From: Propionibacteriaceae bacterium
Lineage (GTDB): Bacteria; Actinomycetota; Actinomycetes; Propionibacteriales; Propionibacteriaceae
Length of the DNA stretch: 6,125 nucleotides
NCBI GenBank assembly: GCA_027346035.1
Contig: DAIESZ010000117.1
Span: forward strand, 1-6,125
Reading direction: 5' to 3'
The translations under genes and the position numbers were made by a program. Below the pieces are notes generated by a model. It was not told the origin of the DNA and ran no database searches. It saw only the letters and a list, made by a program, of their open reading frames with translations. Shown piece by piece: positions 1 through 5,691 of this stretch (its first letter is position 1; the number at the start of each line of letters is the position of its first letter).

Positions 1-68
1 TAGGCGCCGTAGAGCCGTTCGGGGGCGTTGACAACGCTGGACGCCGGGGCATCGGTCCGCAGTGACAT
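1..68 (-). CDS. N-terminus of an unidentified protein, truncated by the window edge
   Basis: Only the first 22 codons are present; the protein begins MSLRTDAPASVVNAPERLYG and runs off the left edge, so no domain can be read and I do not name it. The start is supported by a GGAGAGG Shine-Dalgarno sequence eight bases upstream of the ATG at 68. The frame stays open upstream to a stop at 243-245, with further ATGs at 170 and 185, but the ribosome site and the low-complexity upstream translation favour 68. The gene is on the same strand as the isomerase and DeoR genes, so it probably belongs to the same carbohydrate locus. A kinase, dehydrogenase, second isomerase or transporter would all fit; that is inference from position only. 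Confidence 0.6.
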   Translation of the reverse strand, partial: MSLRTDAPASSVVNAPERLYGA

Positions 69-117
69 GGCTGGTTCCTCTCCGGTGGGAGTCGGTGGGT
101 GGAGTCGGTCGGTTCGG

Positions 118-266
118 CGGAACAGCAGCACGGCGAGAACCACGACCCTGTTGCCGACCCGGACGGCCATGGCCGGCGGGTCCATGCGGGGTCCCACGAT
201 GGTGGAACAGGTCGCTCCGACGCTCGGCGCGCCAGGCGGCGATCAGCCGAACAGCAGCACACCGAG
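118..266. repeat. 20-base imperfect direct repeat, two copies 129 bases apart
   Basis: CGGAACAGCAGCACGGCGAG at 118-137 recurs as CCGAACAGCAGCACACCGAG at 247-266, matching at 17 of 20 positions with an identical 11-base core AACAGCAGCAC. Both lie in the noncoding gap upstream of the left-edge gene. The spacing of 129 is a multiple of three, but no supported frame crosses both. They could be paired regulator sites or remains of a small duplication; chance in GC-rich DNA is possible. Confidence 0.45.
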
Positions 267-276
267 GGCGAAGGGC

Positions 277-290
277 GAACATCGTTGTTC
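277..290. promoter_or_regulatory. GAACA-TCGT-TGTTC inverted repeat, possible operator
   Basis: The 14-base sequence GAACATCGTTGTTC is a perfect 5-base inverted repeat around four bases, in noncoding DNA about 210 bases upstream of the left-edge gene. It shares the GAAC...GTTC arms with the palindrome in the isomerase leader (881-892), which hints at a common regulator. The arm spacing differs (six bases between GAAC and GTTC here, two there), so a single site class is unproven. Confidence 0.35.
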
Positions 291-308
291 TCCGGGTTGG
301 GTGCGGCC

Positions 309-323
309 ACTCCCCGGGGGAGT
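309..323 (-). terminator. Short GC hairpin after the isomerase gene, candidate terminator
   Basis: ACTCCC-CGG-GGGAGT forms a perfect 6-base stem with a 3-base loop, 38-52 bases beyond the isomerase stop on the minus strand. There is no run of T after it. Actinobacterial terminators often lack one, so this is possible but weak. Confidence 0.3.
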
Positions 324-360
324 CGGGGAGGGGCCGGGATTGGTGGGGTTGGGTGGTCGC

Positions 361-855
361 TCAGCAGCCGGACAGCCGCTCGGAGTCGGGGTCGATGGGA
401 GCGGCCGACTCGTACGACGTGATGGCCTCGACCTTCGCCGCGGATCGTGACGAGGGGTCGAAGGTGTAGTCGAGGAACTCCTTTGCCAGGCGCAGCGCGA
501 GCTCACGGCCGATCACCCGTTCGCCGAGGCACAGCACCTGCGCGTCGTTCGACAGCACGAGCCGCTCGACCGAATAGGAGTCGTGGGCGACGCTCGCACG
601 GATGCCGGGCACCTTGTTGGCCGAGATCGCCACGCCCATGCCCGTGCCGCAGACGAAGATGCCCCGGTCGGCCTCACCGGCGGCGATCCGCCGGGCGGCG
701 GCCACCGCGACGTGGGGATAGTCGACGTCCTCACCCGCCGTCAGTCCACCGTCGAGCACGCGGTCGACGCGTGGATCCCGCTCGAGCTGGTGGCGAATCG
801 CCTCCTTGTACGAGACACCCGCGCTGTCACTCGCGACGATCACCCGAAATCCCAT
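361..855 (-). CDS. RpiB/LacAB-family sugar-phosphate isomerase, divergent (possibly tetrulose-phosphate type)
   Basis: The 164-residue product has the length and fold signature of RpiB/LacA/LacB isomerases, which interconvert phosphorylated aldoses and ketoses in the cytoplasm. Visible motifs: the N-terminal strand [10 protein letters not shown] with SAGVSYKEA (4-22), [10 protein letters not shown] (45-54), the loop CGTGMG with Cys69 matching the catalytic base of E. coli RpiB (Cys66), [22 protein letters not shown] and the C-terminal [10 protein letters not shown]. Two usual histidines are replaced: DHAG is DSAG (Ser11), and the HNDAN histidine is Ser102. These two losses argue against plain ribose-5-phosphate isomerase. 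Relatives acting on erythrulose or erythrose phosphates (EryI/DerI type, known from Mycobacterium smegmatis and Brucella) are a reasonable alternative; this is inference. The ATG at 855 follows AGAGGAG at a 6-base gap. The frame is open to 1068, but that extension holds the promoter repeats and is not coding. Confidence 0.93.
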   Translation of the reverse strand: MGFRVIVASDSAGVSYKEAIRHQLERDPRVDRVLDGGLTAGEDVDYPHVAVAAARRIAAGEADRGIFVCGTGMGVAISANKVPGIRASVAHDSYSVERLVLSNDAQVLCLGERVIGRELALRLAKEFLDYTFDPSSRSAAKVEAITSYESAAPIDPDSERLSGC

Positions 856-880
856 GGTCGACTCCTCTGGCTCCGACGCC

Positions 881-892
881 CGAACGTGTTCG
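881..892. promoter_or_regulatory. CGAAC-GT-GTTCG palindrome in the isomerase leader
   Basis: A perfect 5-base inverted repeat with a 2-base centre lies 26-37 bases upstream of the isomerase ATG, at the expected transcription start. It is followed at once by a second small repeat, GTTA-AAAG-TAAC (892-903), which overlaps the -10. TTCG/CGAA arms are typical of some DeoR-family operators such as that of GlpR, which suits the DeoR gene next door. It is not a LexA box, because the GAAC and GTTC halves are two bases apart rather than four. Confidence 0.45.
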
Positions 893-895
893 TTA

Positions 896-923
896 AAAGT
901 AACCCATCTCATGTTGTTTGCAA
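896..923 (-). promoter_or_regulatory. Candidate promoter of the isomerase gene
   Basis: Reading the minus strand, TTGCAA (918-923) is a 4/6 match to the -35 box and TACTTT (896-901) a 3/6 match to the -10 box, 16 bases apart. This predicts a start near 889 and a leader of about 35 bases carrying the ribosome site. The region is notably AT-rich against the 70% GC background, and both boxes are embedded in inverted repeats, as expected for a repressed promoter. Confidence 0.45.
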
Positions 924-936
924 CATCCCTGATGGG
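903..936. promoter_or_regulatory. Nested inverted repeat, probable repressor operator
   Basis: Outer arms CCCATC (903-908) and GATGGG (931-936) enclose inner arms ATGTTG (911-916) and CAACAT (921-926) around TTTG. Both arm pairs are perfect. The inner repeat covers the candidate -35 of the isomerase promoter. A DeoR-family repressor is encoded just upstream on the same strand, making it the natural candidate for binding here; binding itself is inference. A hairpin in a longer transcript from the DeoR gene is the alternative. Confidence 0.5.
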
Positions 937-977
937 ACGGAGGGCGACTCGGGGCGAGCGACGGCGTCCGGACACGG

Positions 978-1000
978 CGGTGGCGGGCCCGCCGGCACCG
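978..1000 (-). terminator. GC-rich hairpin downstream of the DeoR gene, candidate terminator
   Basis: CGGTG (978-982) pairs with CACCG (996-1000), and the interior GCGGG/CCCGC (983-992) is itself a perfect palindrome, leaving a 3-base bulge (993-995). It lies about 120 bases beyond the DeoR stop and upstream of the isomerase promoter. There is no T-run and the loop is tight, so the call is tentative. Confidence 0.3.
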
Positions 1001-1116
1001 CGCGCTCCGGCGCCGGACCACCCGCGACAACGCCCGACATCTCGGCGGGATCGGCTTCGAGGCATCACGGACCCACGCCCACCGGATCGGACGCCGGAGA
1101 CGCGGATGGGACGGAC

Positions 1117-1917
1117 TCAGCCGGCGACGTCGACGGTCGCGCCCCAGGCGGCCAGCTGCTCACGCTGGTCGGAGGTGACCTCGGAGTCGACCACGACGTG
1201 GTCGAACTCGTCGAGCCGGGCGAACGCATGCAGCGCGTGCCGGGCGAACTTCGTGTGGTCGAGCAGCAGGATCCTGGTGCGGGCGCACGCGAGCATCTGG
1301 GTCTTGACCGCCGCGACGTCCTGGTAGGGGTGGTGGCAGCGTCCGTCGGCGATCCCGGACGCCGACAACACGCAGTAGTCGGCGTCGAGACCGGCCAGCG
1401 TGGCCAGCGTGGTCGGCCCCATCAGCGCATCCGCCCAGGCCTGGTACTCGCCCCCGGCGACGAACAGCCGCCAGTCGGGATGCTCGGTGGCCTCGCGGGC
1501 GACGAGCAGCGAGTTCGTGACGATCGTCAACTGGCTCTTGTCCGCGAGCGCGCGCAGCAGGAACACCCCGCTGGTGGAGTCATCGAGCAGCAGCGAACTG
1601 CCCGGGTTGATCCACCCGGCGACCAGCGCCGCCATCGCCTCCTTCGCCGCGCCCTGCTGCTCGGCGCGGAATGCGGCGCTCGCCTCGTGCAGTCCCGTGG
1701 CGGCGGCGGTGATCCGCCCCCGGTGCCGCTGCACCAGACCGGCGTCCTCGAGGGCCGCGATGTCGCGGTAGATGGTCATCGTGCTGACGCCGGTGATCGC
1801 GACGAGGTCGTCGATGCTCACGGTGCCTCGCCGCAGCACGATCTCGGCGATCGTGTGCTGACGCGAGCGCTGATCCGTCGCGCCGGGGCCGCCGGTGCGG
1901 ATTGCGTCGTCACCCAT
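1117..1917 (-). CDS. DeoR/GlpR-family transcriptional regulator of sugar metabolism
   Basis: The 266-residue product has the standard two-part DeoR architecture. An N-terminal winged helix-turn-helix spans about 18-72 (RSRQHTIAEIVLRRGTVSID, then GVSTMTIYRDIAALEDAGLV). A sugar-phosphate-binding DeoRC domain spans about 88-245, with LDDSTSGVFLLRAL (111-124), TIVTNSLLVA (131-140), GGEY (155-158) and LDHTKFARHAL (219-229), the last matching the family's DhsKF motif. Such proteins usually repress a neighbouring sugar gene set until a phosphorylated intermediate binds. The isomerase 261 bases downstream and its palindromic promoter are the likely target. The ATG at 1917 follows GAGGG by four bases; the 17 residues before the HTH are unstructured, and no better internal start exists. 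A weak TAGGGT -10-like box lies at 1947-1952 on the minus strand. Confidence 0.93.
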   Translation of the reverse strand: MGDDAIRTGGPGATDQRSRQHTIAEIVLRRGTVSIDDLVAITGVSTMTIYRDIAALEDAGLVQRHRGRITAAATGLHEASAAFRAEQQGAAKEAMAALVAGWINPGSSLLLDDSTSGVFLLRALADKSQLTIVTNSLLVAREATEHPDWRLFVAGGEYQAWADALMGPTTLATLAGLDADYCVLSASGIADGRCHHPYQDVAAVKTQMLACARTRILLLDHTKFARHALHAFARLDEFDHVVVDSEVTSDQREQLAAWGATVDVAG

Positions 1918-1979
1918 CGTCCCTCGCTCGCTCGTGTCTCCCGATCACCCTAATGACACCGTGACCACCGGCGTCGCAT

Positions 1980-1993
1980 CCGCCCCTGGGCGG
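1980..1993 (-). terminator. GC hairpin just after the antiporter gene, candidate terminator
   Basis: CCGCCC-CT-GGGCGG is a perfect 6-base inverted repeat 21-34 bases beyond the antiporter stop on the minus strand. An overlapping alternative pairs GGGC (1988-1991) with GCCC (2000-2003). The gap between antiporter and DeoR genes is only 96 bases and also has to hold the DeoR promoter. There is no T-run. Confidence 0.4.
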
Positions 1994-2013
1994 CCCGTCG
2001 CCCGGCACCACCG

Positions 2014-3915
2014 TCAATCACCGGCGGCGATGAGCTCGTCGACGTAGCACCACCGCCACGACTCCCCCGGCTCGATCGAGCGCATCGTCGGATGCCCGGT
2101 CCGGTGGTGGTGCCGCTCGGCGTGCCGGGCCTCGGAGGAGTCGCAGCAGCCGACGTGACCACAGGTGAGACACATCCGCAGGTGCACCCAGCGGGTGCCC
2201 TCGACGAGGCAGTCCTCGCACTCCACCCCCGACGACGGAACGACCCTCGTCGACGCCTCCGCCAGGTGCTCACACGGCGCGGCGTCCAACCGGGGCACCA
2301 GCGGCGACCGGCGGACCAACTCCGAGCGGGCCTGCACCCGGGTGAGCGCGATCTCCTCACCGTCGAGTTCGGCCAGGACGCGGCTGATCACCTGATCATC
2401 GGCGGAGCCGCTGTCGCGGAGCCGAAGCACCTCGTCGCGTTCGGCCTCGAGAGCCGCGATCCGCAGCCGACGATAGGCGTCGGACGGGGTTTCGGCCTCG
2501 GGGTCGCGTCCGAGGCGCTCCCACGCCTGGTTGCCGCGCAACTCCACCTGCCGCTCGACGACGCTGAGCGCCCGGCCGTCGTCGGCGCCGGCGACCTCGC
2601 GGGCGCGGACCAGCCCGGCGCGGGCGGCACGCTGGTAGACCAGCGCCTCCTGCAGGGCGTCCTCGCGGGGGTCGGGACCGGAGATGTCGAGCGCCCGGGC
2701 CATCGACGGCAGGGTCAGCCCCTGGACGATCAGCGTGCCGATCGTGACCGACATCGCCGCCAGGATCAGCACCGCCCGGTTGGGGATCGCAGGCAGCGTG
2801 AGCGCGCCGGCGAGGGTGACCACGCCACGCATCCCGGCCCAGGCGATGACCACGGACTCGCGCACCGGCGAGGCCTTCTGCCCGGTGCCGTGCACGACCC
2901 ACCGGGTGCCGAGCACCCACACCAACCGCAAGCCGATGACCCCGGCCAGGGCCACCGCGCACAGCGCGGCGATTCGCCCGGGCCCGAAGTCGCTTGTCCC
3001 GGCATCCGACACGATCGTGCTCATCTGAAGTCCGAGCAGCAGGAACACCGAGTTCTCGAGCAGGAACTGGATGACCGACCAGTTGATCCGGGTGCTCAGC
3101 CGGGTCATCCCGCTGTGCTGCACCCGCGGCACCTCGTGGCCGAGCGCGAGCCCGGCGACGACGACCGCCAGGACGCCGGAGGCGTTCAGCGCCTCGGCGG
3201 GCACGAAGGCGATGAACGGCACGAGGAAGGTGAGGGCGGTGCCGGTGAGCACGTCACGGGTGTGGGCGAAGACGAACCCCATGAGCCGGGCCACGATCAG
3301 GCCGATGACCACGGCGATGGCCACCGCCTTGACGAAGTCGAGCACCGCCACACCGAAGGCGATCCCCGCGCCCATCGCGGCCACGGCCGTGCGGAGGCTC
3401 ACCAGCGCGGTCGCGTCGTTGACGAGCGACTCACCCTCGAGGAGCGTCACGACGCGTCGGGGCAGGCCGATCGCGGTGCCGACGGCGGTGGCCGCGACGG
3501 CGTCCGGCGGAGCGACGATCGCGCCGAGCGCGAACGCGGCGGCCCACCCGATGGGCACCACGGCGTGCGCGAGGAACCCCACACCGAACGTCGTGAACAG
3601 CACGAGCCCGACGCTCAGCCAGCCGATGGCGGCGATATTGCGCCGGAAGTCGATCAGCGACTGGTTGACCGCCGCCGAGTAGAGCAGTGGCGGCAGCAGC
3701 CCGATGAGGATGAGCTCAGGCGTCAGGTGCACCGGGGGGATTCCGGGGACGTAGCTGGCGATCACCCCGACGAGCACCAGCACGAGCGGGGCGCTCAGGC
3801 CGAGCCGCCGGCACAGCGAGGTGACCGCCAGCACGGTGAGCGCGAAGGCCGAGAACTCGATGACGATCCCCACCCGAACATTCTGCCGGGTCGGCACTGG
3901 ACGCGCTGTCCACAT
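2014..3915 (-). CDS. CPA1-family Na+/H+ antiporter with C-terminal UBP-type zinc finger
   Basis: The 633-residue product is a membrane cation/proton antiporter joined to a cytoplasmic zinc finger. About 11-12 hydrophobic segments fill residues 18-408. Family motifs are visible: GAIVAPPDAVAATAV (131-145) with the ion-binding Asp138, GESLVNDATALV (161-172) with Asn166 and Asp167, and WAGMRGVVTLAGAL (359-372) with Arg363. A charged helical linker (411-545) leads to a ZnF_UBP domain (about 546-630) with apparent ligands Cys548, His550, Cys566, Cys569, Cys582, Cys585, Cys590 and a His-rich stretch (598-608), then WRWC. It should export Na+ (or K+) for pH and salt balance; the exact ion is not readable. 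The ATG at 3915 has AAGGG five bases upstream; a GTG at codon 15 directly before the first membrane segment is an alternative with no ribosome site. Divergent from the NsrR-like gene. Confidence 0.94.
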   Translation of the reverse strand: MWTARPVPTRQNVRVGIVIEFSAFALTVLAVTSLCRRLGLSAPLVLVLVGVIASYVPGIPPVHLTPELILIGLLPPLLYSAAVNQSLIDFRRNIAAIGWLSVGLVLFTTFGVGFLAHAVVPIGWAAAFALGAIVAPPDAVAATAVGTAIGLPRRVVTLLEGESLVNDATALVSLRTAVAAMGAGIAFGVAVLDFVKAVAIAVVIGLIVARLMGFVFAHTRDVLTGTALTFLVPFIAFVPAEALNASGVLAVVVAGLALGHEVPRVQHSGMTRLSTRINWSVIQFLLENSVFLLLGLQMSTIVSDAGTSDFGPGRIAALCAVALAGVIGLRLVWVLGTRWVVHGTGQKASPVRESVVIAWAGMRGVVTLAGALTLPAIPNRAVLILAAMSVTIGTLIVQGLTLPSMARALDISGPDPREDALQEALVYQRAARAGLVRAREVAGADDGRALSVVERQVELRGNQAWERLGRDPEAETPSDAYRRLRIAALEAERDEVLRLRDSGSADDQVISRVLAELDGEEIALTRVQARSELVRRSPLVPRLDAAPCEHLAEASTRVVPSSGVECEDCLVEGTRWVHLRMCLTCGHVGCCDSSEARHAERHHHRTGHPTMRSIEPGESWRWCYVDELIAAGD

Positions 3916-3940
3916 CCTGACCCTTTTTGGGCCGGATGCC

Positions 3941-3962
3941 GGTCACGACCTTCCGCGTGACC
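3941..3962. promoter_or_regulatory. GGTCACG-N8-CGTGACC inverted repeat in the divergent gap
   Basis: Perfect 7-base arms (3941-3947 and 3956-3962) flank eight bases, in the 133-base gap between the antiporter and the NsrR-like gene. The repeat lies 26-47 bases upstream of the antiporter ATG, so a bound protein would sit near its promoter. The arms resemble no operator I can name with certainty. It could also form a hairpin in a long antiporter leader. Confidence 0.5.
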
Positions 3963-3987
3963 CCAAAGGGCACTAGACCGGGAGTGT

Positions 3988-4004
3988 TACTACGCTAGGT
4001 AGTA
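3988..4004. promoter_or_regulatory. TACTAC-GCTAG-GTAGTA inverted repeat over the nsrR -10, probable operator
   Basis: A perfect 6-base inverted repeat with a 5-base centre lies 45-61 bases upstream of the nsrR-like ATG. Its right arm overlaps TAGTAT (4000-4005), a 4/6 match to the -10 box and a fit to the actinobacterial TANNNT form, predicting a start near 4012. No clear -35 box is present. Rrf2 regulators commonly repress their own genes, so autoregulation is the simplest reading. The site does not match the Streptomyces NsrR consensus as I recall it. Confidence 0.5.
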
Positions 4005-4048
4005 TTGATCCGGGCCCCCGCGGATCACGGAACGATCGGGGAACCGCC

Positions 4049-4594
4049 ATGAGAATCACCCGCGGCACCGACGTCGGATTACGGGTTCTGATGCTGCTCG
4101 CCCGATCCGACGCACCCAAGGTGTCGATCAGCCAGCTGGCCGAGGACCTCAACCTGCCCGAACGCCACGTCGGCAAGATCGTCCAGGTGCTCTCCAAGTA
4201 CGGCTGGGTGGCCACCCTGCGGGGACGCACCGGAGGGGTCGTCATCACCCCTGCAGGGCTCGCGGCGTCCGCCGACACGATCCTCACCGCGATCGAGGGG
4301 GACGCGCCCCTGCTCAACTGCTACGACCCTCCGTGCCCTTTCCTGGAACAGGAGTGCGAGCTGCGCAAGACCCTCGGGTCGGCGCAGGCGGCGTTCCGCG
4401 CCGAACTCGCCGGACGCACGATCCGCGACCTCGCCGGCCATGGGGCCGACGCCCCAACGCCGACCCTCGAGGAGCCGTCGTCCCCCGGTTCCCCGACGAC
4501 CGCCGGGGGGACTCCCCTCGCGACCGATCAGCCCGAGCCGCGACCCGTCACACATCGCCCGCGGCGTCGGGTACCGGCGGGATCCGCGGTCTAG
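4049..4594 (+). CDS. nsrR: Rrf2-family, NsrR-like iron-sulfur transcriptional regulator
   Basis: The 181-residue product starts MRITRGTDVGLRVLMLLA, the classic Rrf2/NsrR opening. A winged helix-turn-helix (about 1-70) contains VSISQLAEDLNLPERHVGKI, the wing RGRTGGVVITPAG and a dimer helix. The cluster loop carries Cys91, Cys96 and Cys103, and Asp8 lies where Streptomyces coelicolor NsrR supplies its fourth [4Fe-4S] ligand. NsrR proteins lose repression when nitric oxide attacks the cluster and usually control NO-detoxifying genes such as hmp; no such gene is in the window. Residues 131-181 are a Pro/Thr/Ser/Arg-rich tail longer than usual for this family (about 150 residues). The ATG at 4049 follows a modest GGGGAA. 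The last codons overlap ilvE in a shared CTAG. IscR or another Rrf2 sensor is less likely on cysteine spacing and Asp8. Confidence 0.88.
   Translation: MRITRGTDVGLRVLMLLARSDAPKVSISQLAEDLNLPERHVGKIVQVLSKYGWVATLRGRTGGVVITPAGLAASADTILTAIEGDAPLLNCYDPPCPFLEQECELRKTLGSAQAAFRAELAGRTIRDLAGHGADAPTPTLEEPSSPGSPTTAGGTPLATDQPEPRPVTHRPRRRVPAGSAV
4480..4512 (-). terminator. Strong GC hairpin inside the nsrR tail, candidate ilvE terminator
   Basis: GTCCCCCGG (4480-4488) pairs with CCGGGGGGAC (4503-4512) as a 9-base stem with one extra G and a 14-base loop. A competing stem pairs GTCGTC (4477-4482) with GACGAC (4495-4500). It lies 79-111 bases beyond the ilvE stop on the minus strand. Since the two genes overlap tail to tail, any ilvE terminator must sit inside nsrR, and this is the strongest structure there. 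There is no T-run. Confidence 0.4.
4591..4594. other. CTAG palindrome giving both convergent genes their stop codon
   Basis: The plus strand reads TAG at 4592-4594, ending the NsrR-like gene, and the minus strand reads TAG at 4593-4591, ending ilvE. The convergent genes overlap by exactly these four bases, with no intergenic spacer. Confidence 0.95.
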
Positions 4595-5685
4595 ACCCTC
4601 ACCGTCCAACCGAACGGATCCTCGGCCCGGCCGTACTGGATGTCGAGCAGGTGCTCACGCAGCGCGAGCGTCTTCGAGCCCGGAGTCGCGTCGGCCACGG
4701 GCAGGGTCACATCACCGGCGTCCGACGTCGGCCCCGGACGCCGGAACCCCACGACCGGCACCACGACCGCCGCCGTGCCACACGCGAGGGCCTCGGTGAT
4801 CTCACCCGAGGCGATCCTCGACGACACCTCCTGGATGTCGATCTGCCGCTCGACCGGCGTGAGGCCGTGCCGCGGCGCGAGCGTGAGCAGCGAGTCGCGG
4901 GTGACGCCGTCGAGGATCGTGCCGCGCAGGTCGGGCGTGATGAGCTCACCGTCGCGGGTGACGAACAGGATGTTCATCGTGCCGCACTCCTCGATCCAGC
5001 GGTGCTCGGCGCCGTCGAGCCACAACACCTGCTGGCAGCCGTGCTCGTGCGCCTCGTCGGCCGCGATGAGGCTGGCCGCGTAGTTGCCGCCGCACTTCGC
5101 CGCGCCGGTGCCGCCGGACGCCGCCCGCGTGTAGGTCGGCGTCGCCCACAGCCACACGGGGTCGGGATAGTAGGCACCCACCGGCGAGGCGATCACCATG
5201 AAGCGATACTCATGCGACTCGCGCACGCCGAGGAACGTCTCGGACGCGATTTCGAACGGGCGGATGTAGAGGCTCTGCTCGTTGCGGGAACTCGGCACCC
5301 ACTCCCGGTCGAGGTCGACCAGGCGGGTGACGGCGTCCACGAACAGGTCGGGCGGCAGCGGTGCCATCGCCATGCGGGTGGCCGAGTTGGCGAACCGCTC
5401 GGCGTTGCGGCGCGGGCGGAAGAGCCACACGGAGCCGTCATCGTGGCGGTAGGCCTTGAGCCCCTCGAAGATCTCCTGGCCGTAGTGCAGCACACCGGCG
5501 CTCGGGTGCATCTCGAACGGCTTCGTCTGCTCGATGACCAGGTGCTGCCAGCCGGCGTCCGGGGTGTGGGTGGCGCTGGCCATGTGGTCGGTGAAGTACC
5601 TGCCGAACCCGGGATCTTCCAGGTCCTTCGCGATCTGCTCGGGGGGCGTGACGACGGAATCCGGATTCAGCTCGAACTGCGACAT
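4591..5685 (-). CDS. ilvE: Branched-chain amino acid aminotransferase (class IV PLP enzyme)
   Basis: The 364-residue product matches bacterial IlvE over its full length. It transfers the amino group between glutamate and the keto acids of valine, leucine and isoleucine, the last step of their synthesis and first of their breakdown, in the cytoplasm. Visible motifs: PGFGRYFTDHM (25-35), VLHYGQEIFEGLKAYR (65-80), SLYIRPF (138-144), GTGAAKCGGNYAASL (192-206) with the PLP-binding Lys197, WLDGAEHRWIEECGTMN (222-238) and the substrate-loop CGTAAVVVPV (302-311). The usual EEMGGMN is EECGTMN, a mild variant. The ATG at 5685 has an in-frame TAG only four codons upstream, so it is the most upstream possible start, and no Shine-Dalgarno sequence precedes it. 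No other amino acid genes adjoin it. D-amino acid or aminodeoxychorismate lyase relatives are much shorter and do not fit. Confidence 0.96.
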   Translation of the reverse strand: MSQFELNPDSVVTPPEQIAKDLEDPGFGRYFTDHMASATHTPDAGWQHLVIEQTKPFEMHPSAGVLHYGQEIFEGLKAYRHDDGSVWLFRPRRNAERFANSATRMAMAPLPPDLFVDAVTRLVDLDREWVPSSRNEQSLYIRPFEIASETFLGVRESHEYRFMVIASPVGAYYPDPVWLWATPTYTRAASGGTGAAKCGGNYAASLIAADEAHEHGCQQVLWLDGAEHRWIEECGTMNILFVTRDGELITPDLRGTILDGVTRDSLLTLAPRHGLTPVERQIDIQEVSSRIASGEITEALACGTAAVVVPVVGFRRPGPTSDAGDVTLPVADATPGSKTLALREHLLDIQYGRAEDPFGWTVRV

Positions 5686-5691
5686 GCGGCA

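Larger units (their letters stand above)
69..360. other. Intergenic region before the partial left-edge gene
   Basis: This 292-base stretch separates the isomerase stop from the start of the left-edge gene. Open frames cross it on both strands, but none has a ribosome site or recognisable protein. It holds a GC hairpin just after the isomerase stop (309-323), a GAAC-N6-GTTC palindrome (277-290) and two copies of a 20-base imperfect direct repeat (118-137, 247-266). The motif GAACA occurs four times on the plus strand (120, 205, 249, 277). The length and content suggest that the left-edge gene has its own promoter here; I could not identify a convincing -10/-35 pair. Confidence 0.5.

Noticed and set aside
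69..170. Upstream start (ATG at 170) for the left-edge gene, giving a short hydrophobic stretch VVVLAVLLF
   Set aside because: The ATG at 68 has a well-placed GGAGAGG, while the one at 170 has none, and the added stretch is followed by Arg and Pro-rich sequence unlike a proper signal peptide. It cannot be fully excluded without the rest of the gene.
28..450. Overlapping plus-strand frames at the left edge (28-450, 62-469, 99-422)
   Set aside because: They are low-complexity translations in all three plus frames, with no ribosome site, and run into the antisense of the isomerase gene.
881..892. LexA/SOS box
   Set aside because: CGAAC and GTTCG are separated by two bases here, and GAAC and GTTC by six bases at 277-290, whereas the actinobacterial SOS box needs four. 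Neither adjoining gene is a DNA-repair gene.
856..1068. N-terminal extension of the isomerase frame by 71 codons
   Set aside because: The added residues are Arg/Gly/Ala-rich, the segment contains the candidate promoter and inverted repeats, and the ATG at 855 has a good ribosome site and matches the family's usual start.
583..1953. Plus-strand open frame of 456 codons opposite the isomerase and DeoR genes
   Set aside because: It runs antisense through two recognised genes and their palindromic control region, and its product resembles no family.
2092..3960. Plus-strand open frame of 622 codons opposite the antiporter gene
   Set aside because: Its translation is rich in His, Arg, Gly, Asp and Gln without any fold or motif, typical of the complement of a GC-rich membrane gene. 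The minus-strand frame has full antiporter motifs and zinc ligands.
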